From positions 27,287 through 91,286 of the forward strand of contig KN834818.1 of assembly GCA_000827265.1 (NCBI GenBank): a stretch of 64,000 nucleotides of DNA, given 5' to 3'. Shown in pieces: positions 1 to 10,863 of the stretch; the stretch's first letter is position 1, and each line of letters starts with the position of its first letter. The position numbers and the translations under genes are program-made. The notes below the pieces were generated by a model. That model was not told where the DNA came from. It ran no database searches and saw only the letters and a program-made list of their open reading frames with translations. Source of the stretch: Collybiopsis luxurians FD-317 M1. Lineage: Eukaryota > Basidiomycota > Agaricomycetes > Agaricales > Omphalotaceae.

Positions 1-1294
1 TTAAAAACACCTTGCACCAATCCATCCGCCAAAGCCCAGAGATCTTGCTCCATCACTACCTTACCGCAACCGGACAACAACTCAGCAACTCGCGTAACGA
101 TGCGTTCGATCGCAGTTCGAATCACTAAAAACGGAGTTAGTTAAGTTAACTGAACGAGTAAAAAACAACGCTCAAAAAGAAAAACTTACTATCATCTCGA
201 GACAGGATAGTACCGTCAGAAGGAACCGGTTTGACGAGAGGTTCAAAAAACCAAGTCTTCAAACCGGAAACCTCACAATAAGACCGCCTATCGTCGACTT
301 TCCAAATGACTGCAGGCTTCGTCGGAGCGGGAGCAGGCGCTGCAGGAACAGGAGCAGAAGTGGAAGGGACCTCCTCCGGGTAGTCCAACTCCATAGAATC
401 CATGGTGTCGGGAGCCTCCATCTCGACATCAACATCCACAGCCTCCTTTCCTTTGCGAGATGGAGCCGGAACGACCTGCTCGCGACTCGGCTCCCCTAGA
501 ATCTCCCTCTCTTGCCGAAGGAGCTGACTCTTGCGAAAGGCGGTCGAGGAGACGACTAGAATGATGATAAGCACCTATCCTATCACAGATACTCCGGACT
601 TACCTGCTTTCCTTTTGCCTTCTGGAGCCCTCGGTCTATCCAACGATAATCCTAACTCCTCAGGATGACTACCATAGTAGGGGATTTTTTGCAACCCCGC
701 CGTTAAGGCATCCCATTCCTCGCCCTGAATAGAAAACAGCCCTCGACTTGACACGAAACGATAGGCGACGACGAGGGGGAGTTTAGCGAGAATGTGGAAT
801 TGAAGGAGTCGGAAGACACTCTTGAACAAACAGAACTTCTTGCTAGAAGGATAGTTCGTTTCGCAAGTGGCACAGGACAAGGAATTGGGGCGAAGGGAAC
901 AAGTGGATTGAAGGTTATGCGAAGCGCAGTATTCGCAAGCCGGGTAATGTCCAAAAATGTCCTTCCACTCATCAGCAGCTACCCTATCCAAGACCTCGGG
1001 ACGCGAATTGGCGAGATATGCATCTTCGTAGATGGGCTGGAGACCGGTAGGAAGGATGGAGGGAACGCGATCCGTAATAGAAATTGAGGGATAGCTGAGA
1101 CGTGTACTGCACTCAAAGGCCACACGTTGCATCTTCTTGGCCGCTGGTGGAGCAGAGGGTAGAGCATTGGAAAATGGAACCATGGACGCCGATTGAACGG
1201 ACTGCGGAATTTTGATAATCAGTCGGGGTTGCGACCCTCCTGAAGCACTTGATGACGCGATAGGCTGGTCGGAAAACGCTTGAGAAGATGACAT
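1..1294 (-). CDS. Hypothetical cysteine-rich protein, 3'-partial
   Basis: I do not recognise the family. The model has three exons (1294-604, 555-190, 124 to beyond base 1), with two short GT-AG introns that keep one frame. The start is the ATG at 1294 (MSSSQAF). The N-terminus is Ser/Pro-rich. Near residues 125-170 there is a regular cysteine array, C-x2-C-x8-C-x8-C-x2-C-x10-C, which could bind zinc. The middle exon is acidic and proline/alanine-rich and looks disordered. The reading frame is still open at the window edge, so the C-terminus is missing. It sits next to LTR-like sequence, so it may belong to a multicopy, transposon-associated family; that is inference. Function is unknown. Confidence 0.55.
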
Positions 1295-1483
1295 AGTGGT
1301 AAGAGGAAAAGAAAAAATTGATTCAAAAACCCAGAGTGCCAGCTTTATAAGGGCTTCGGACTTAGAGTTTTCGATCGAAAATCGGCAGCCGGCACATCGA
1401 AAACTCAATCTGACGGCATGGCAGTCACAACACTGTGTCGCATCAAAAGCTACACGTCCTTTCGAGGGCTCAAGGCCCTTGGG

Positions 1484-2150
1484 GGGGGTAATGTTATGCC
1501 CTACACTATTTTTTCCGCTCTTTCCAAACAGTACACTCACCACACAACTCGATAATAGTCCTACCAATTCATTCGGCTCTCCAAATCCGACACGCATTTC
1601 GCAAGGCGAACTAACCAGTTGCTCATTCCAAACTTCTATTCACAAGGCCACATGTCTTCCCGCAGAGTATAAAAGCCTTGTACCTACATCTCTCACGATA
1701 ATGCTGTTATTACCTGAACTATCTTGATCTGTGTTGTTTCTGTTCTCTTGTTCACTAGTCTATAATATTATTCTGCTTAACACTGAGTCGAGCAAACCCC
1801 ATTGACACTGAGTCACTGGCATATCCACTTCTCACTTGTCGAACCAATCGACAAGACTATTCGACTGCCGTAGCCTTTCGAATATTCCATCTCGTAGGGT
1901 AAACGGACACCGAGTCACGAACCTCCCGAGTCAACCCTCGTTAATACTGTCTTAACGAGTTCTTTCGATATACTATTTCTAGTTGCACCGAGCTACTAGA
2001 TTTATTATTCGACACTCGAGGATCCTTCCTCCACATCCAACACCAAAACTGTACAGGACTCGTTCACCTGTTGTACGTAGCGACTCCCCATCGCGTATTC
2101 TGTCTCGGCTGTGGTATAATAAAATACTTTCTATTCATTGAACCTGCTAC
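1484..2150 (+). mobile_element. Possible LTR of a gypsy-type element
   Basis: A run of G (1481-1488) resembling a polypurine tract is followed by TGTTATGCCC at 1492, the usual look of a fungal Ty3 3' LTR start. A TATA-like AGTATAAAAG lies near 1667, and an AATAAA-like ATAATAAAATA near 2116. I could not define the right end, and no second LTR or pol is present, so boundaries are approximate. No coding region is supported between 1295 and 2137. Confidence 0.3.
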
Positions 2151-2833
2151 AAGCTTCTAACAACAAAGGTAGTAAAGGTCCTAACACTTTCCATGATATT
2201 GCTGACCAGCTTAAACACAAGTACCAGGATCCCATTTCTGATCCACAGTTCATCTCTGCTCTTCTTTGCTCTCTTCTGAACACGCTTCCCTGTCAGAGTT
2301 TCCATTGTTCCCTTCATGGCAATTTGCAGAATGACAATCTTAAACATGTCATCTCTTGCTTGTACAGTGAGTATCATGAGCAGATGAAAGACCAGAAGGA
2401 AGTTCCTAAAGGTTCTGAGGATGAGAGCTCATTGGTCAAGAATGAGGCTATGAATATCACCAACTTGCTTGCCCTTGTTGCATCATTTGCCAAGGATCAC
2501 AAGAAGACTTTGCCTGCTCCTGCTATGCAGAAAGGTAAATCCTTCCAGGTAATTTGCCATCATTGTGGTGGACATGGCCATTACCAAGCTGATTGTGCTA
2601 TACCTGCTAATTGTAAAGATGCTCAGGCTGTGTTTGAAGAGATTGATAATGAGGAGAATTTTGCCTTTTAGTCTTGTCAATGCAGAAAGGTAAATCCTTC
2701 CAGGTAATTTGCCATCATTGTGGTGGACATGGCCATTACCAAGCTGATTGTGCTATACCTGCTAATTGTAAAGATGCTCAGGCTGTGTTTGAAGAGATTG
2801 ATGTGAGGAGAATTTTGCCTTTTAGTCTTGTCA
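2138..2833 (+). pseudogene. Ty1/copia gag remnant with zinc knuckle
   Basis: The frame from 2138 encodes a truncated copia-type Gag. It ends in a retroviral-type zinc knuckle, CHHCGGHGHYQADC (C-x2-C-x4-H-x4-C), near residues 139-152. Gag packages element RNA. The N-terminal part of Gag and all of pol are missing, and the 3' end passes straight to a 3' LTR at 2936, so this is an internally deleted element. The last 155 bases of the gag segment are duplicated in tandem just downstream. The copy is out of frame with the first, since 155 is not a multiple of three, so the product stops at 2671. Confidence 0.7.
2525..2833 (+). repeat. Tandem duplication of gag 3' end
   Basis: Bases 2525-2679 and 2680-2833 are nearly identical copies, each starting ATGCAGAAAGGTAAATCC and ending CTTTTAGTCTTGTCA. 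I see one small difference, GATAATGAGG against GATGTGAGG. The duplication covers the zinc knuckle and is very recent compared with the rest of the element. Confidence 0.9.
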
Positions 2834-2935
2834 GGAATCAGGGAGTGCCACTTTCTTTATTCCTCACTTATACCCTTACTATTTTCTCTATTCTTTCCAT
2901 TCTTTCTGTGCTTCATTTCTCCACTTGAGGGAGTG

Positions 2936-3144
2936 TGTCAGCAATTTATTAGCACTGGTCTGAGTGCTAGAAGCTCACATGAACCTTGCATGATTTTAGG
3001 TTTCACTATATAAGCATTTTTCCTTTGTTATGCTCCTTTTCCTTAACCATTACCTTTGCTATCACACTGTACATACTTGTACTAGCCACAAGGACCAAAC
3101 ATTGATTTATTCTTGCTTCTTTTACCCTCTCAAAAATCTCAACA
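2936..3144 (+). mobile_element. Copia-type 3' LTR
   Basis: A purine-rich TTGAGGGAGTG lies immediately before TGTCAGCAATTTATTAGC. The element ends in CTCAACA at 3144, about 209 bp, with the expected TG...CA ends and a TATATAAG promoter-like motif near 3010. It belongs with the gag remnant upstream. The 5' LTR was not found. Confidence 0.65.
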
Positions 3145-4701
3145 CTCCTTCAAAAGGTAACAATGTGGTAGCACTCCCTTTTCCTAATGTAGATTTACTG
3201 TAATTATTTCCTCAGGGATTGAACCTTCTTGTGCAGCTCCATTTTCTTTTATTTTGCTTCTCTGTCACCAGCATCTGCAGCACTAGATTCTCTTCTTTTC
3301 TTATTCATCTTTTGTTTTCTTTACTTATATTCTTGGTAGTAGGATGAGGGAGGGGAAAGGAGGAGACAAAGGAGGATGTACAAACCTGCCACCAATGCAT
3401 CACCAACATCTGTAAAAGCACCCTATGCCAAGGTTGACCAAATTACTGCTCAGGGTCTCCAGGATCTTGAATAATCCTGAGAATCCTAAAACTTACTGGG
3501 GCACTCCTGCAGCCTGTATGCCCCAAAATTAAGTCATAAATCTGGGAAGCCTGGGCCATCCTCATCTGCCCTGGTTGCTCCCTGGCAGCACCCTGAAGCA
3601 CCCTGACGATCTCACTGGCTTTACATTATTTGAAAGTTTGTTTCACTATGTAGTCTCACAAAAGAGACCATCCACAGAGTTCATAACAATAAAAAATTTT
3701 TTGGGAGAGTCAGAGTGGTACCAGGGAGAGCAAAGAAGAATTAAAAAATTCACAAATTCACTTGAAAATTCATTCCGCACCTCTTAGGGTCTGTGAATAG
3801 CAATTATTTCATTTCCAAATGTTAGGATACAAGCAGGGATCAAGAGGGGGAAGGAAGCACAACTTTAATTAAGAAATACTAACTATGGATTATATATAGC
3901 TAAGTAAGTGACTTGAGTCAACAGAAACAAAAGTTATGGAATAAAGTAAATCTATGAAGTAAGAATGTGCAGTGTAGCTGGACAACTGAAGCACAGCCAT
4001 TCCTCAACACTAAAATTCTCTGAACACACATTAAGCTTTTTCAGAACTATTCTACTTACCTTGGGTAACTCAATGGTGAAATCATTTCTTTGAAATTGTC
4101 TTCAATTAAAAGAAATCAGACTTAGAGGCATTTTCTGCCACTTTGAGGTAGATATCTTGCACATTGAAGGGTGCTAGGATTTGGGGTTGTCTCCTGGCAT
4201 CCTCATAATCATCAACAGTCTAGGCACCCCTGGAGGCTTTGCTACACTCAGAACTTCTTTTACAATCCTGGGTGACAAGTACTTTTGTGGATGGAGGCTG
4301 GGGGACCTCATTGCTGACTGTCAGGGGAACATGCCAAGCAGTGTTCTGTCCTGATTTCCAACTCAAACTTGGTTCCCTTGCCTGCCAAGCTTAATTGATT
4401 CTCAAGCTATCAAACTTTATATTCTTTTCTTCCCTCTTTATATCCACCTTTACAATGAAGCTCTTCTTATATTGGACTCTGCTGGTAGTGAAGTACATAA
4501 AATTTTCACCTTAAAATCTATAAACAGGACTCAACAAAATCCTGAGTGTGCCCTAATCTGAATTCTGCAATGACAGAACACATTTCTGTACTCAACATGC
4601 TGAGCAATGGCTCAGCCTTGAAACTTAATTTATATGCCCTTTTTATGCATCTTCTTTCCTCTTTTCTCATGTCTACTATAGACTCCCCACAGACCTCATA
4701 A
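3145..4701. other. AT-rich stretch without genes
   Basis: I see no supported gene. The sequence is AT-rich and decayed. A patch at about 3420-3610 has the CCTGG/CCTGAG word composition described under the degenerate repeat. Confidence 0.5.
3420..3610. repeat. CCTGG-rich degenerate repeat, copy 1
   Basis: This patch is built from short variable words such as CCAGGATC, AATCCTGAGAATCCT and GGGAAGCCTGGGCC. It stands out from the AT-rich surroundings and resembles the patches at 6800-7075, 7565-7735 and 63285-63453. Confidence 0.4.
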
Positions 4702-5119
4702 GGTTTAACAAACCCTGCAGCAACAAGTAGTGTTAATGCTCAGGATGGCAAATATGGCACTGCCCTTTTCACTGCTGTAGTAAAAGGAAATGCAGAAATG
4801 GTGGATCTTTTACTTGAGAAAGGAGCTGATGTGAATGCTGAGGGTAGCAAATATGGTGATGCCCTTCAGACAGTTGTAGTTTATGAGACTGAAGCTATTG
4901 TAATTCTTCTCCTTGATGAAGGGGCTAATGTTAATGCTCAGGGTGGTGAATATGGCAGTGCCCCTGTAGGCTGCTGTTGCCAAAGGAAATGACACCATGG
5001 TAACTCTATTACTTGAAAAAGGAGCTGATGTCAATGCTTCTGGTGGCTTGTATAGCAATGCCCTTCAGGCTGCTGTTACCAATGAGAATGAGGCCATCAT
5101 ACATTTATTACTTCAAGAG
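4702..5119 (+). pseudogene. Ankyrin-repeat protein remnant
   Basis: The frame encodes about four ankyrin-type repeats with the recurring core LLLEKGADVNA and the variant GGxYGxALQ typical of fungal ankyrin proteins. Ankyrin repeats mediate protein binding, and in fungi they often form the C-terminus of NLR-like proteins. A one-base insertion near 4968 (GCCCCTGTAGG against the expected GCCCTTCAGG) shifts the frame, and the coding similarity ends abruptly at about 5119 where a foldback element begins. There is no start codon or complete domain, so this is a dead fragment. Confidence 0.75.
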
Positions 5120-5122
5120 TAC

Positions 5123-5353
5123 TGTTCCATTTTGTTTAATTCAACACACATTGTGACTTGTAACATGACTGATAAAATTTTGATTTTGACAAATTTCCTT
5201 TTAAGGTAATATTTGTTAGCAATTTTAGGGCTTAAGGTAGTCAAAACTGTAATTTGAGGGCAATTTTTTGCCTTTTTCAGTGTGACAGGTCAAAAAATTT
5301 CAACATTTTCAGGCTCTGTGACCTGTGACTGTTGAATTGAATGAAATGCATCA
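5123..5353. mobile_element. MITE-like foldback inserted in ankyrin remnant
   Basis: The left end (CATTTTGTTTAATTCAACA, about 5129-5147) matches the inverted right end (TGTTGAATTGAATGAAATG, about 5330-5349), and the weaker similarity continues inward for some 50 bases on each side. The left end abuts the last ankyrin codons. No coding capacity is present. I could not identify a clear target-site duplication. Confidence 0.5.
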
Positions 5354-6799
5354 CAAAAATGCCATTTGCAAATATAGAAAGTTACAAGTGCATGGAACAT
5401 ACTATTGGTTACCCACAAGCTGGCCACCTCCTAGTTCCTGGCCATCCCCTATCTGTTAGATCCTATGTACTCATGTATGTCATGGGAGTGTACTAATATG
5501 AAAGAATAACTTTAAGTGGAGCTCTAACCAACATTTGGCACTAAATGAAAATAGGTGGGAGTGATGGCTTATTGCATACCCTTCTAGGATGGCTGGAAAA
5601 ATGTGATTTCATAAGTGAGATTCTCAGATGTTTGCCCTTTATCACCATTCCCTCTCAGTTTGTTGCAACAAAAAGGCTTTCATACATTTCTTGTATCCCT
5701 TCAGTCTACCAAAAAGTATCTTATTGAGCACTTGTCCTTCACATCAGAAACCTGTCATCAAAATTTCTTATCCTGTATCAACCAATATTCCCTGCAAATG
5801 TCCACAAAGTCTCAACCAATTATTTGACAACCAGAAGGCCAAACTTGATGAAACTTGAGGGGTGTCTGCTCTCACATTAGAGAATAGGATCTGAATTTCT
5901 TTCAATTTTTTTTTGCAGTTTTATTGCTGTCTCAATGATGCTTGCAAGAGCAAAAAAATTTGGGATGGTATGGGAAAGGTAGGGACTGCTGGCTGAGGTT
6001 ACTCATTGTGAGGTGCCCTGCCATGTTGCATGTGCCCTCTAGTCTGTGAATATACCTATTCTGAATGCTGGTGTACATTTTCAGGACCAGGGCTTCTCAT
6101 CTTTTTTTGCACACAACTTTGGTGAATCCAGTCAATATGTGATACATTCCCCTACCCTCAACATCATCCAAACAGCTAGCTGTTGCCCATATGATACTCA
6201 TTAGTGTCTCTCACCTTCTTTGCAAATGGCAAAAGATAGAAAATTTGTCAGCATTGTCTCGAGGAACAGTCAACAAACTTTCTTCCAAAATTGGATGTAT
6301 TAATGTATTTTCTGCAGTATAATCTGTCCTGCACATATCAGAGACTGAATATCTTACAATCATACATATATAGAGCCTGAAAGAGCTTTTTGGTGCTCAG
6401 AACAAGCAGAGGGCCAAAAATGGTTAAATTCCCACACCGGCCAGGATCCTGGTGTTCTACAGTATTGGACCTCCTTCTGTAAAATATTCATTCAGTGAGT
6501 AAATTGCCTCCAAAAAAGACCAGATTGTGCTCAAAATGTGTGCAAGACCCCAGCCCACATTTTGAGATATCTTACTTTACCTCCTGGACTTGTACTTAGC
6601 ACTCATGGAATGAAAAACCCTTAGGTGGGCAGGTTCTGAGTCACTGATAGTAATGAAATGCTGAGTTTTTGTGATGGTGATTTCTGTGCCTGATCCTTTA
6701 CAGGCAATTTTATATTAATGGTGTAATATTGATGACACAAAGTAATGTATTAAAGCTGTTATGATAATAAATTACAAACAATTTCAAGTCTAGACTAAG

Positions 6800-7075
6800 T
6801 TGAGGCAGCAGCATTTGAGTCACCAGATCCTGATCAGTGCCACCATGCAGGGCACAAGTAACTGCCATGTGGCAGCATTGGCCCACTACAAATGGCAGGG
6901 CATCAAGTCTGGGAACACCCAGGAGATTGGCCAAATCCTGAAGAATCTCAGACACTTTCAGGCACTCCAGGTTGCTCAGATTAGGCTTCCCAGGTTTTGG
7001 GCCAATTCCTACACTTCCTGGAAGATGTTTGAAAATGATCTGAGAGTCTCTGAAAATCCCAGGAGCAGAAGTATT
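6800..7075. repeat. CCTGG-rich degenerate repeat, copy 2
   Basis: The patch consists of words such as CCAGGAGATTGG, AATCCTGAAGAATCTCAG, GGCACTCCAGG and GGCTTCCCAGG, similar in style to the patches at 3420, 7565 and 63285. Confidence 0.4.
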
Positions 7076-7564
7076 TTTATATGCTACAAATGATATAAAA
7101 TTACATTGCAAATGTGTAGTTATGCATTATTCTTATGTAAATCCATAATCAGGACATTTATTTGGTTTGAATTAGGCAACAATTTTTACTTTTTTTTTAT
7201 AAATCACATGAGCCCACTGTGAGCTGTCTACAATCAAAAAAAGTTTTCCCCATGGTCAATACATGCAAAGATTATTATAACCTATTGTATATATACTATG
7301 TACATATGTATAGACTTTGAACTACACAAATATACTGTACTTAAGTATGTTAAGTCAATACAGAGCTTACATTAGTATAATAGACTGTATTCAAAGTGTG
7401 ATAACTAACTAGGAAAACTGAAGTAATAGGTGACCATGTAACATTACAGGTATAATACAATACAATACTACAGTACATAAGAAGCAGTACAAGAGTAAGA
7501 TATATAGAGTAGAGTAAGTAGAAGAATAAATAAAAGGATATTTTATTATTTTACATTCATATGT

Positions 7565-7735
7565 TGAAGCCTCAGAACACCTCAAAGATCCCCAGGGATT
7601 CCCAGGCTCCAGGGGCTTGGGAGGATGTCATCTGGCACCCTGGGCAGCCTATGTAGCCTAGGACTCCTGAGAAGCCTTAAACTACCTAAGGATGACCTAT
7701 ATGTGCCTAGGCTATAGGGCCTTTTTCATGATGTG
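7565..7735. repeat. CCTGG-rich degenerate repeat, copy 3
   Basis: Words such as GATCCCCAGGGATTCCCAGG, CACCCTGGGCAGCC and AGCCTAGGACTCCTGAG form a patch of the same kind as at 3420, 6800 and 63285. Confidence 0.4.
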
Positions 7736-7740
7736 GAATG

Positions 7741-8790
7741 CTCAAGGGGGCTTTTATAGCAATGCCCTTCAGGCCATTGTAAATCTTTTGCTCCAAAGAG
7801 AAGCTGATATCTGTTGTAAAGCTGGTACGAACATCTATTCCTAACCCCTATTCATTTCTCTTTTACTATACATCTTTCACATGACTGCATTTATGACTAA
7901 CTTTCATATCAATACCTTTTGGACATACAACTCCTCCCTATCTCCACTCCACACAGTATCATTGTTCTTTTTCTATTTCGTTCCCACTGTCATTGTTTTA
8001 TTAATGAACTGTCCTTGTTTCTCTTCTCGCATCTGTCACATGACCACATGCTCCATACCTTTTATTCTCGTAGCTGTCACTTAGCTATTGTCTTCCAGTA
8101 GCATTAGTTTCTTGTCTTATCCTCCAGTAGCATTAGTCCCTCTTACAGCTTACTACAGTATATATACCTACCACCTGTAACCTGAGTCCCCATCTTGACC
8201 TCTCTGTCAATTGGGACCAGGTGAGTATCCTGCTTGTACCAGTAGACTATTTAATTAACTCTGTTGATTGGGACCAGATTCTGCCTGAACTGATTACTGT
8301 GCTCCTGAAAGTCACTCCACTGTAAACTGCTTCGTGACAATATCAATGCTCAGGGTGGCCTTTATGGAAATGCTTTTCAGGCTGCAGTAGCTAATCCAAA
8401 CCAGGCCATTGTCAATCTTCCTCTGGAGAAAGGAGCTAAGGTCAATGCTAAGGGTGGCAAATACAGTGGTGAGTTCCAGGCTGTTGTAGTCCATGGAAAT
8501 GAAACCATTGTTAGTCTCTTACTTGAGAAAGGAGCTGAAGTCAATATTCAAGGTGCCAGCAAATATGGCACTGCCCTTTTTTCTGCTGCAGCTAAAGGAA
8601 ATGCAGCTCTGATGGATTCTTCACTTGATAAAGGAGCCGGAAGGAGCTGATATTGATGCTTGAGATGGCTTTTATAACAATGTCATAAACTGCAGTCAGT
8701 CAAGATTTTACTCTGGAGCAATTGCTTACAGTGTCATATATGGCAATGCCATTCTGGCTACCATACATATTATGTTGGAGAGTGAGAGAG
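7741..8790 (+). pseudogene. Ankyrin-repeat remnant interrupted by a solo LTR
   Basis: Ankyrin coding sequence is present at 7741-7811 (frame ending LLLQREADI) and resumes at 8340 (NINAQGGLYGNAFQAA), running with frameshifts and stops to about 8790. The two parts join within one repeat when the intervening solo LTR (7812-8339) is left out, with ATATC duplicated at the junction. Repeats resemble those at 4702-5119, so both were probably one family of tandem ankyrin genes. There is no start, and stops occur in the last repeats, for example near 8648-8664. It is dead. Confidence 0.75.
7812..8339. mobile_element. Solo LTR, 528 bp, with 5-bp target duplication
   Basis: The element begins TGTTGTAAAGCTGG and ends CTTCGTGACA. 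It is flanked on both sides by ATATC (7807-7811 and 8340-8344). It contains a TATATATA motif near 8159. TG...CA ends plus a perfect 5-bp duplication inside a once-continuous ankyrin frame are the signature of a solo LTR left by recombination. Orientation was not determined. Confidence 0.8.
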
Positions 8791-9146
8791 AATAATCTAT
8801 AGTTGTATCTCTCATTTATAGATATAGCACATTGGAAGTAGGGACCCTCAGGAATGCTGCAACTTATGTTAATATGAATTTGGAGCTAATTTGTAGTAGA
8901 TAGAGAGCTGATAAGGAATGTTCAAGCTTGGGTTAGTGCAGTGTCACTCCTGATTTCTCCTGTTGCTTGCCATTCTTGGTTGATATTGAATCTAGTAATC
9001 TACAAAAGAATAGCAAATCCAACACTGGTCATTCTGCCCTCTTCTTTACCCTGTGAGATTGATTTGCTTCTTAACATTAATTGCATTATTGACAGAATTG
9101 TGGATTTTAGCTTTCCCAGTCACTGAATTTACAGGTCCCAAATACT
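8791..9146. other. No gene seen
   Basis: AT-rich sequence between the ankyrin remnant and the long foldback element. Nothing recognisable. Confidence 0.5.
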
Positions 9147-9842
9147 AGGCAGGTTGCCACATATGTTGTGTGAATTTATTCAGGAAACCACGGCCAAAAG
9201 AAAAGGAAATTTTGTTATGGAACTCCAGTGAAATAAAGGTTTATTCTTACTTGAATTGAGCCTTGAGAAATGAATATTATTTTGAAGCAAATTGCACTTG
9301 AACAATATTGTGTAATTATGATTGCATTTCCCCTGGAATAAAACACCTTCTTTGTCAGAAATTAAAATAAAATATTGCTTGAGATCTATTCTAGAATGCC
9401 GACTAAGTGTATGTGAGCAAACTAGGAATCCCCCAGTTTTGCACCTGGTACTTGCCCGGTTACCGGGCAATACATGTCACCTATGAAATTAATGTCTTTT
9501 TTTCAATCAAAAAAGATCCAAAATCTTGGAATCTGAAACTAATCATTCATTCCCGGAACAATGCAGCATGAAACTAAGCCGGCATTTCGGAATAGATCTC
9601 AAGTGACATTTTACTATTTAAACGTCCAACAAAACAGGTGTTTTATTCCAGGGGGGAATACAGTATAATTACACCACACTTTTTCAAGTGTAATTTGCTC
9701 TGGAATGATATTCTCTTATTACATACTTAATCCAGGTGAGAATACATCTTTATTTCACTAGAGTTTGGCAGCGAAATTCTCTTTCTTTTTGCCGCAATTT
9801 CCCTGAAAAAATTTGAGCAAAATATGCGGCAAGCCACCTGGT
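9147..9842. mobile_element. Long-arm foldback (MITE-like) element
   Basis: Bases about 9148-9407 and 9574-9842 are inverted copies of each other over roughly 260 bp, by eye about three-quarters identical. Examples are AGTGAAATAAAG, CCTGGAATAAAACACCT and GAGATCTATTC on the left, all found inverted on the right. The spacer of about 166 bp holds a perfect 19-bp palindrome, TTGCCCGGT-T-ACCGGGCAA (9452-9470). There is no coding capacity. The boundaries are where similarity between arms fades; no target duplication was recognised. Confidence 0.75.
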
Positions 9843-9992
9843 GAAAAGGATTTTCAAAACCCTATAATTAACACAGGATAATGCTATGAGTGCCTGGGAT
9901 TACATCTTTCAGAGACATAATCACGTAGATAATATCCAATGAATATTAAAGAGTAAATCGCCATAACGAATGAATCATTTTTTTCATGAAGA

Positions 9993-10160
9993 TCTTGGCA
10001 AGGCCAAGCTTTTTTTTAAGATCGGATGCTTGAACTTCGAGGGCTGCACGTTCTGGTTAGGTGAGACGCACGAGTCAGTCAAGTGAAGCCAAAAAAGTTG
10101 TGAACATCACTCACCTTCGGGTCAAGGTCGATAAGCTGAATTTCTGATCCAAATCTTTTG
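9993..10160 (-). pseudogene. Bud20-type zinc-finger gene fragment
   Basis: This is a decayed copy of two internal exons of the Bud20-like gene at 19911-20430. The exon equivalent at 10115-10160 lacks one base compared with its 47-bp counterpart, causing a frameshift, and its acceptor AG has become CG. The intron and part of the next exon follow down to about 9993, and similarity then stops before the zinc finger itself. It lies upstream and divergent of esterase 1, as the better copy lies upstream of esterase 2, so it was carried along in a segmental duplication. Confidence 0.65.
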
Positions 10161-10570
10161 CGCGAGCCTATGAGTTTTGATTTGCGTTAGTACCATCCGT
10201 ATATCAGTAGTTCGACATTTTCATATGTTCTTGCTGTTCTGTGTACTCTGGAACGGCGAAGGCGACCCATAATGATCGCAGCAGAAAGGAAAGTTTAAGA
10301 TGGCGCTCGCCGCTTCTAGCGCCATCATGTGTGCTTATATAACCTTTTGAAACGCCGACGAATAATGCGCCACCCTTGTTCAACTTTACTTCCATGTCAC
10401 TCTATACGGCGCTGTTTTCTACGCTATACAGCCTTTTATATAGCGCAGAATGAGAAATTTCTCGGTGCTCCTGGCGGTACGTCGCTTGTAAGCTTAGTTC
10501 TTTCCCTGTCCGTTCCTCAGGAACCAGCAAAAATCCTCATACAAGAGCATTGTTATCCTGGTCTCCTGGT

Positions 10571-10863
10571 CTCATCTGAGTAATATCACCTCGAGCAAAT
10601 CGATTGGACGTGCCTTGTGGAAATTCTCTTGCCCTCTAACCCCACCATGGACTGGGCCGCGTGATATTTGTGGCTTCGAGGTACAGTTGAGTATCGCATA
10701 GTGCGGTACTTAATCCAGCGTGGAATAATTCTTATGTCGTAATAAACAGTCATGTGGAATAGGGTTCTGGTCCTCTCCAGCTAAATTCCGTACGACTCCG
10801 GTTTTCGACTGTATAAATTTGTTCAAGGGGGAGACAACAGGCGCATTTGACCCAGAGTCCCCC
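10571..10863 (+). promoter_or_regulatory. Esterase 1 promoter
   Basis: A block shared with esterases 2 and 3 includes TCATCTGAGTAATATCACC, ATCGATTGGACGTGCC and GGGCCGCGTGATAT, ending GGCTTCGAGGTA near 10682. The TATA box TATAAAT is at 10812-10818, about 50 bp before the ATG. In copy 1 roughly 125 bp separate the block from TATA, while copies 2 and 3 have 20 bp or fewer. Confidence 0.6.

Larger units (their letters stand above)
5354..7740. other. AT-rich region without genes
   Basis: No gene is supported; open frames here are short and show no recognisable family. Two CCTGG-rich patches lie inside, at about 6800-7075 and 7565-7735. The rest is low-complexity AT-rich sequence. Confidence 0.5.

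Noticed and set aside
1296..1727. Plus-strand open frame of 143 codons
   Set aside because: Overlaps the 5' end of the minus-strand gene and LTR-like sequence; no recognisable domain.
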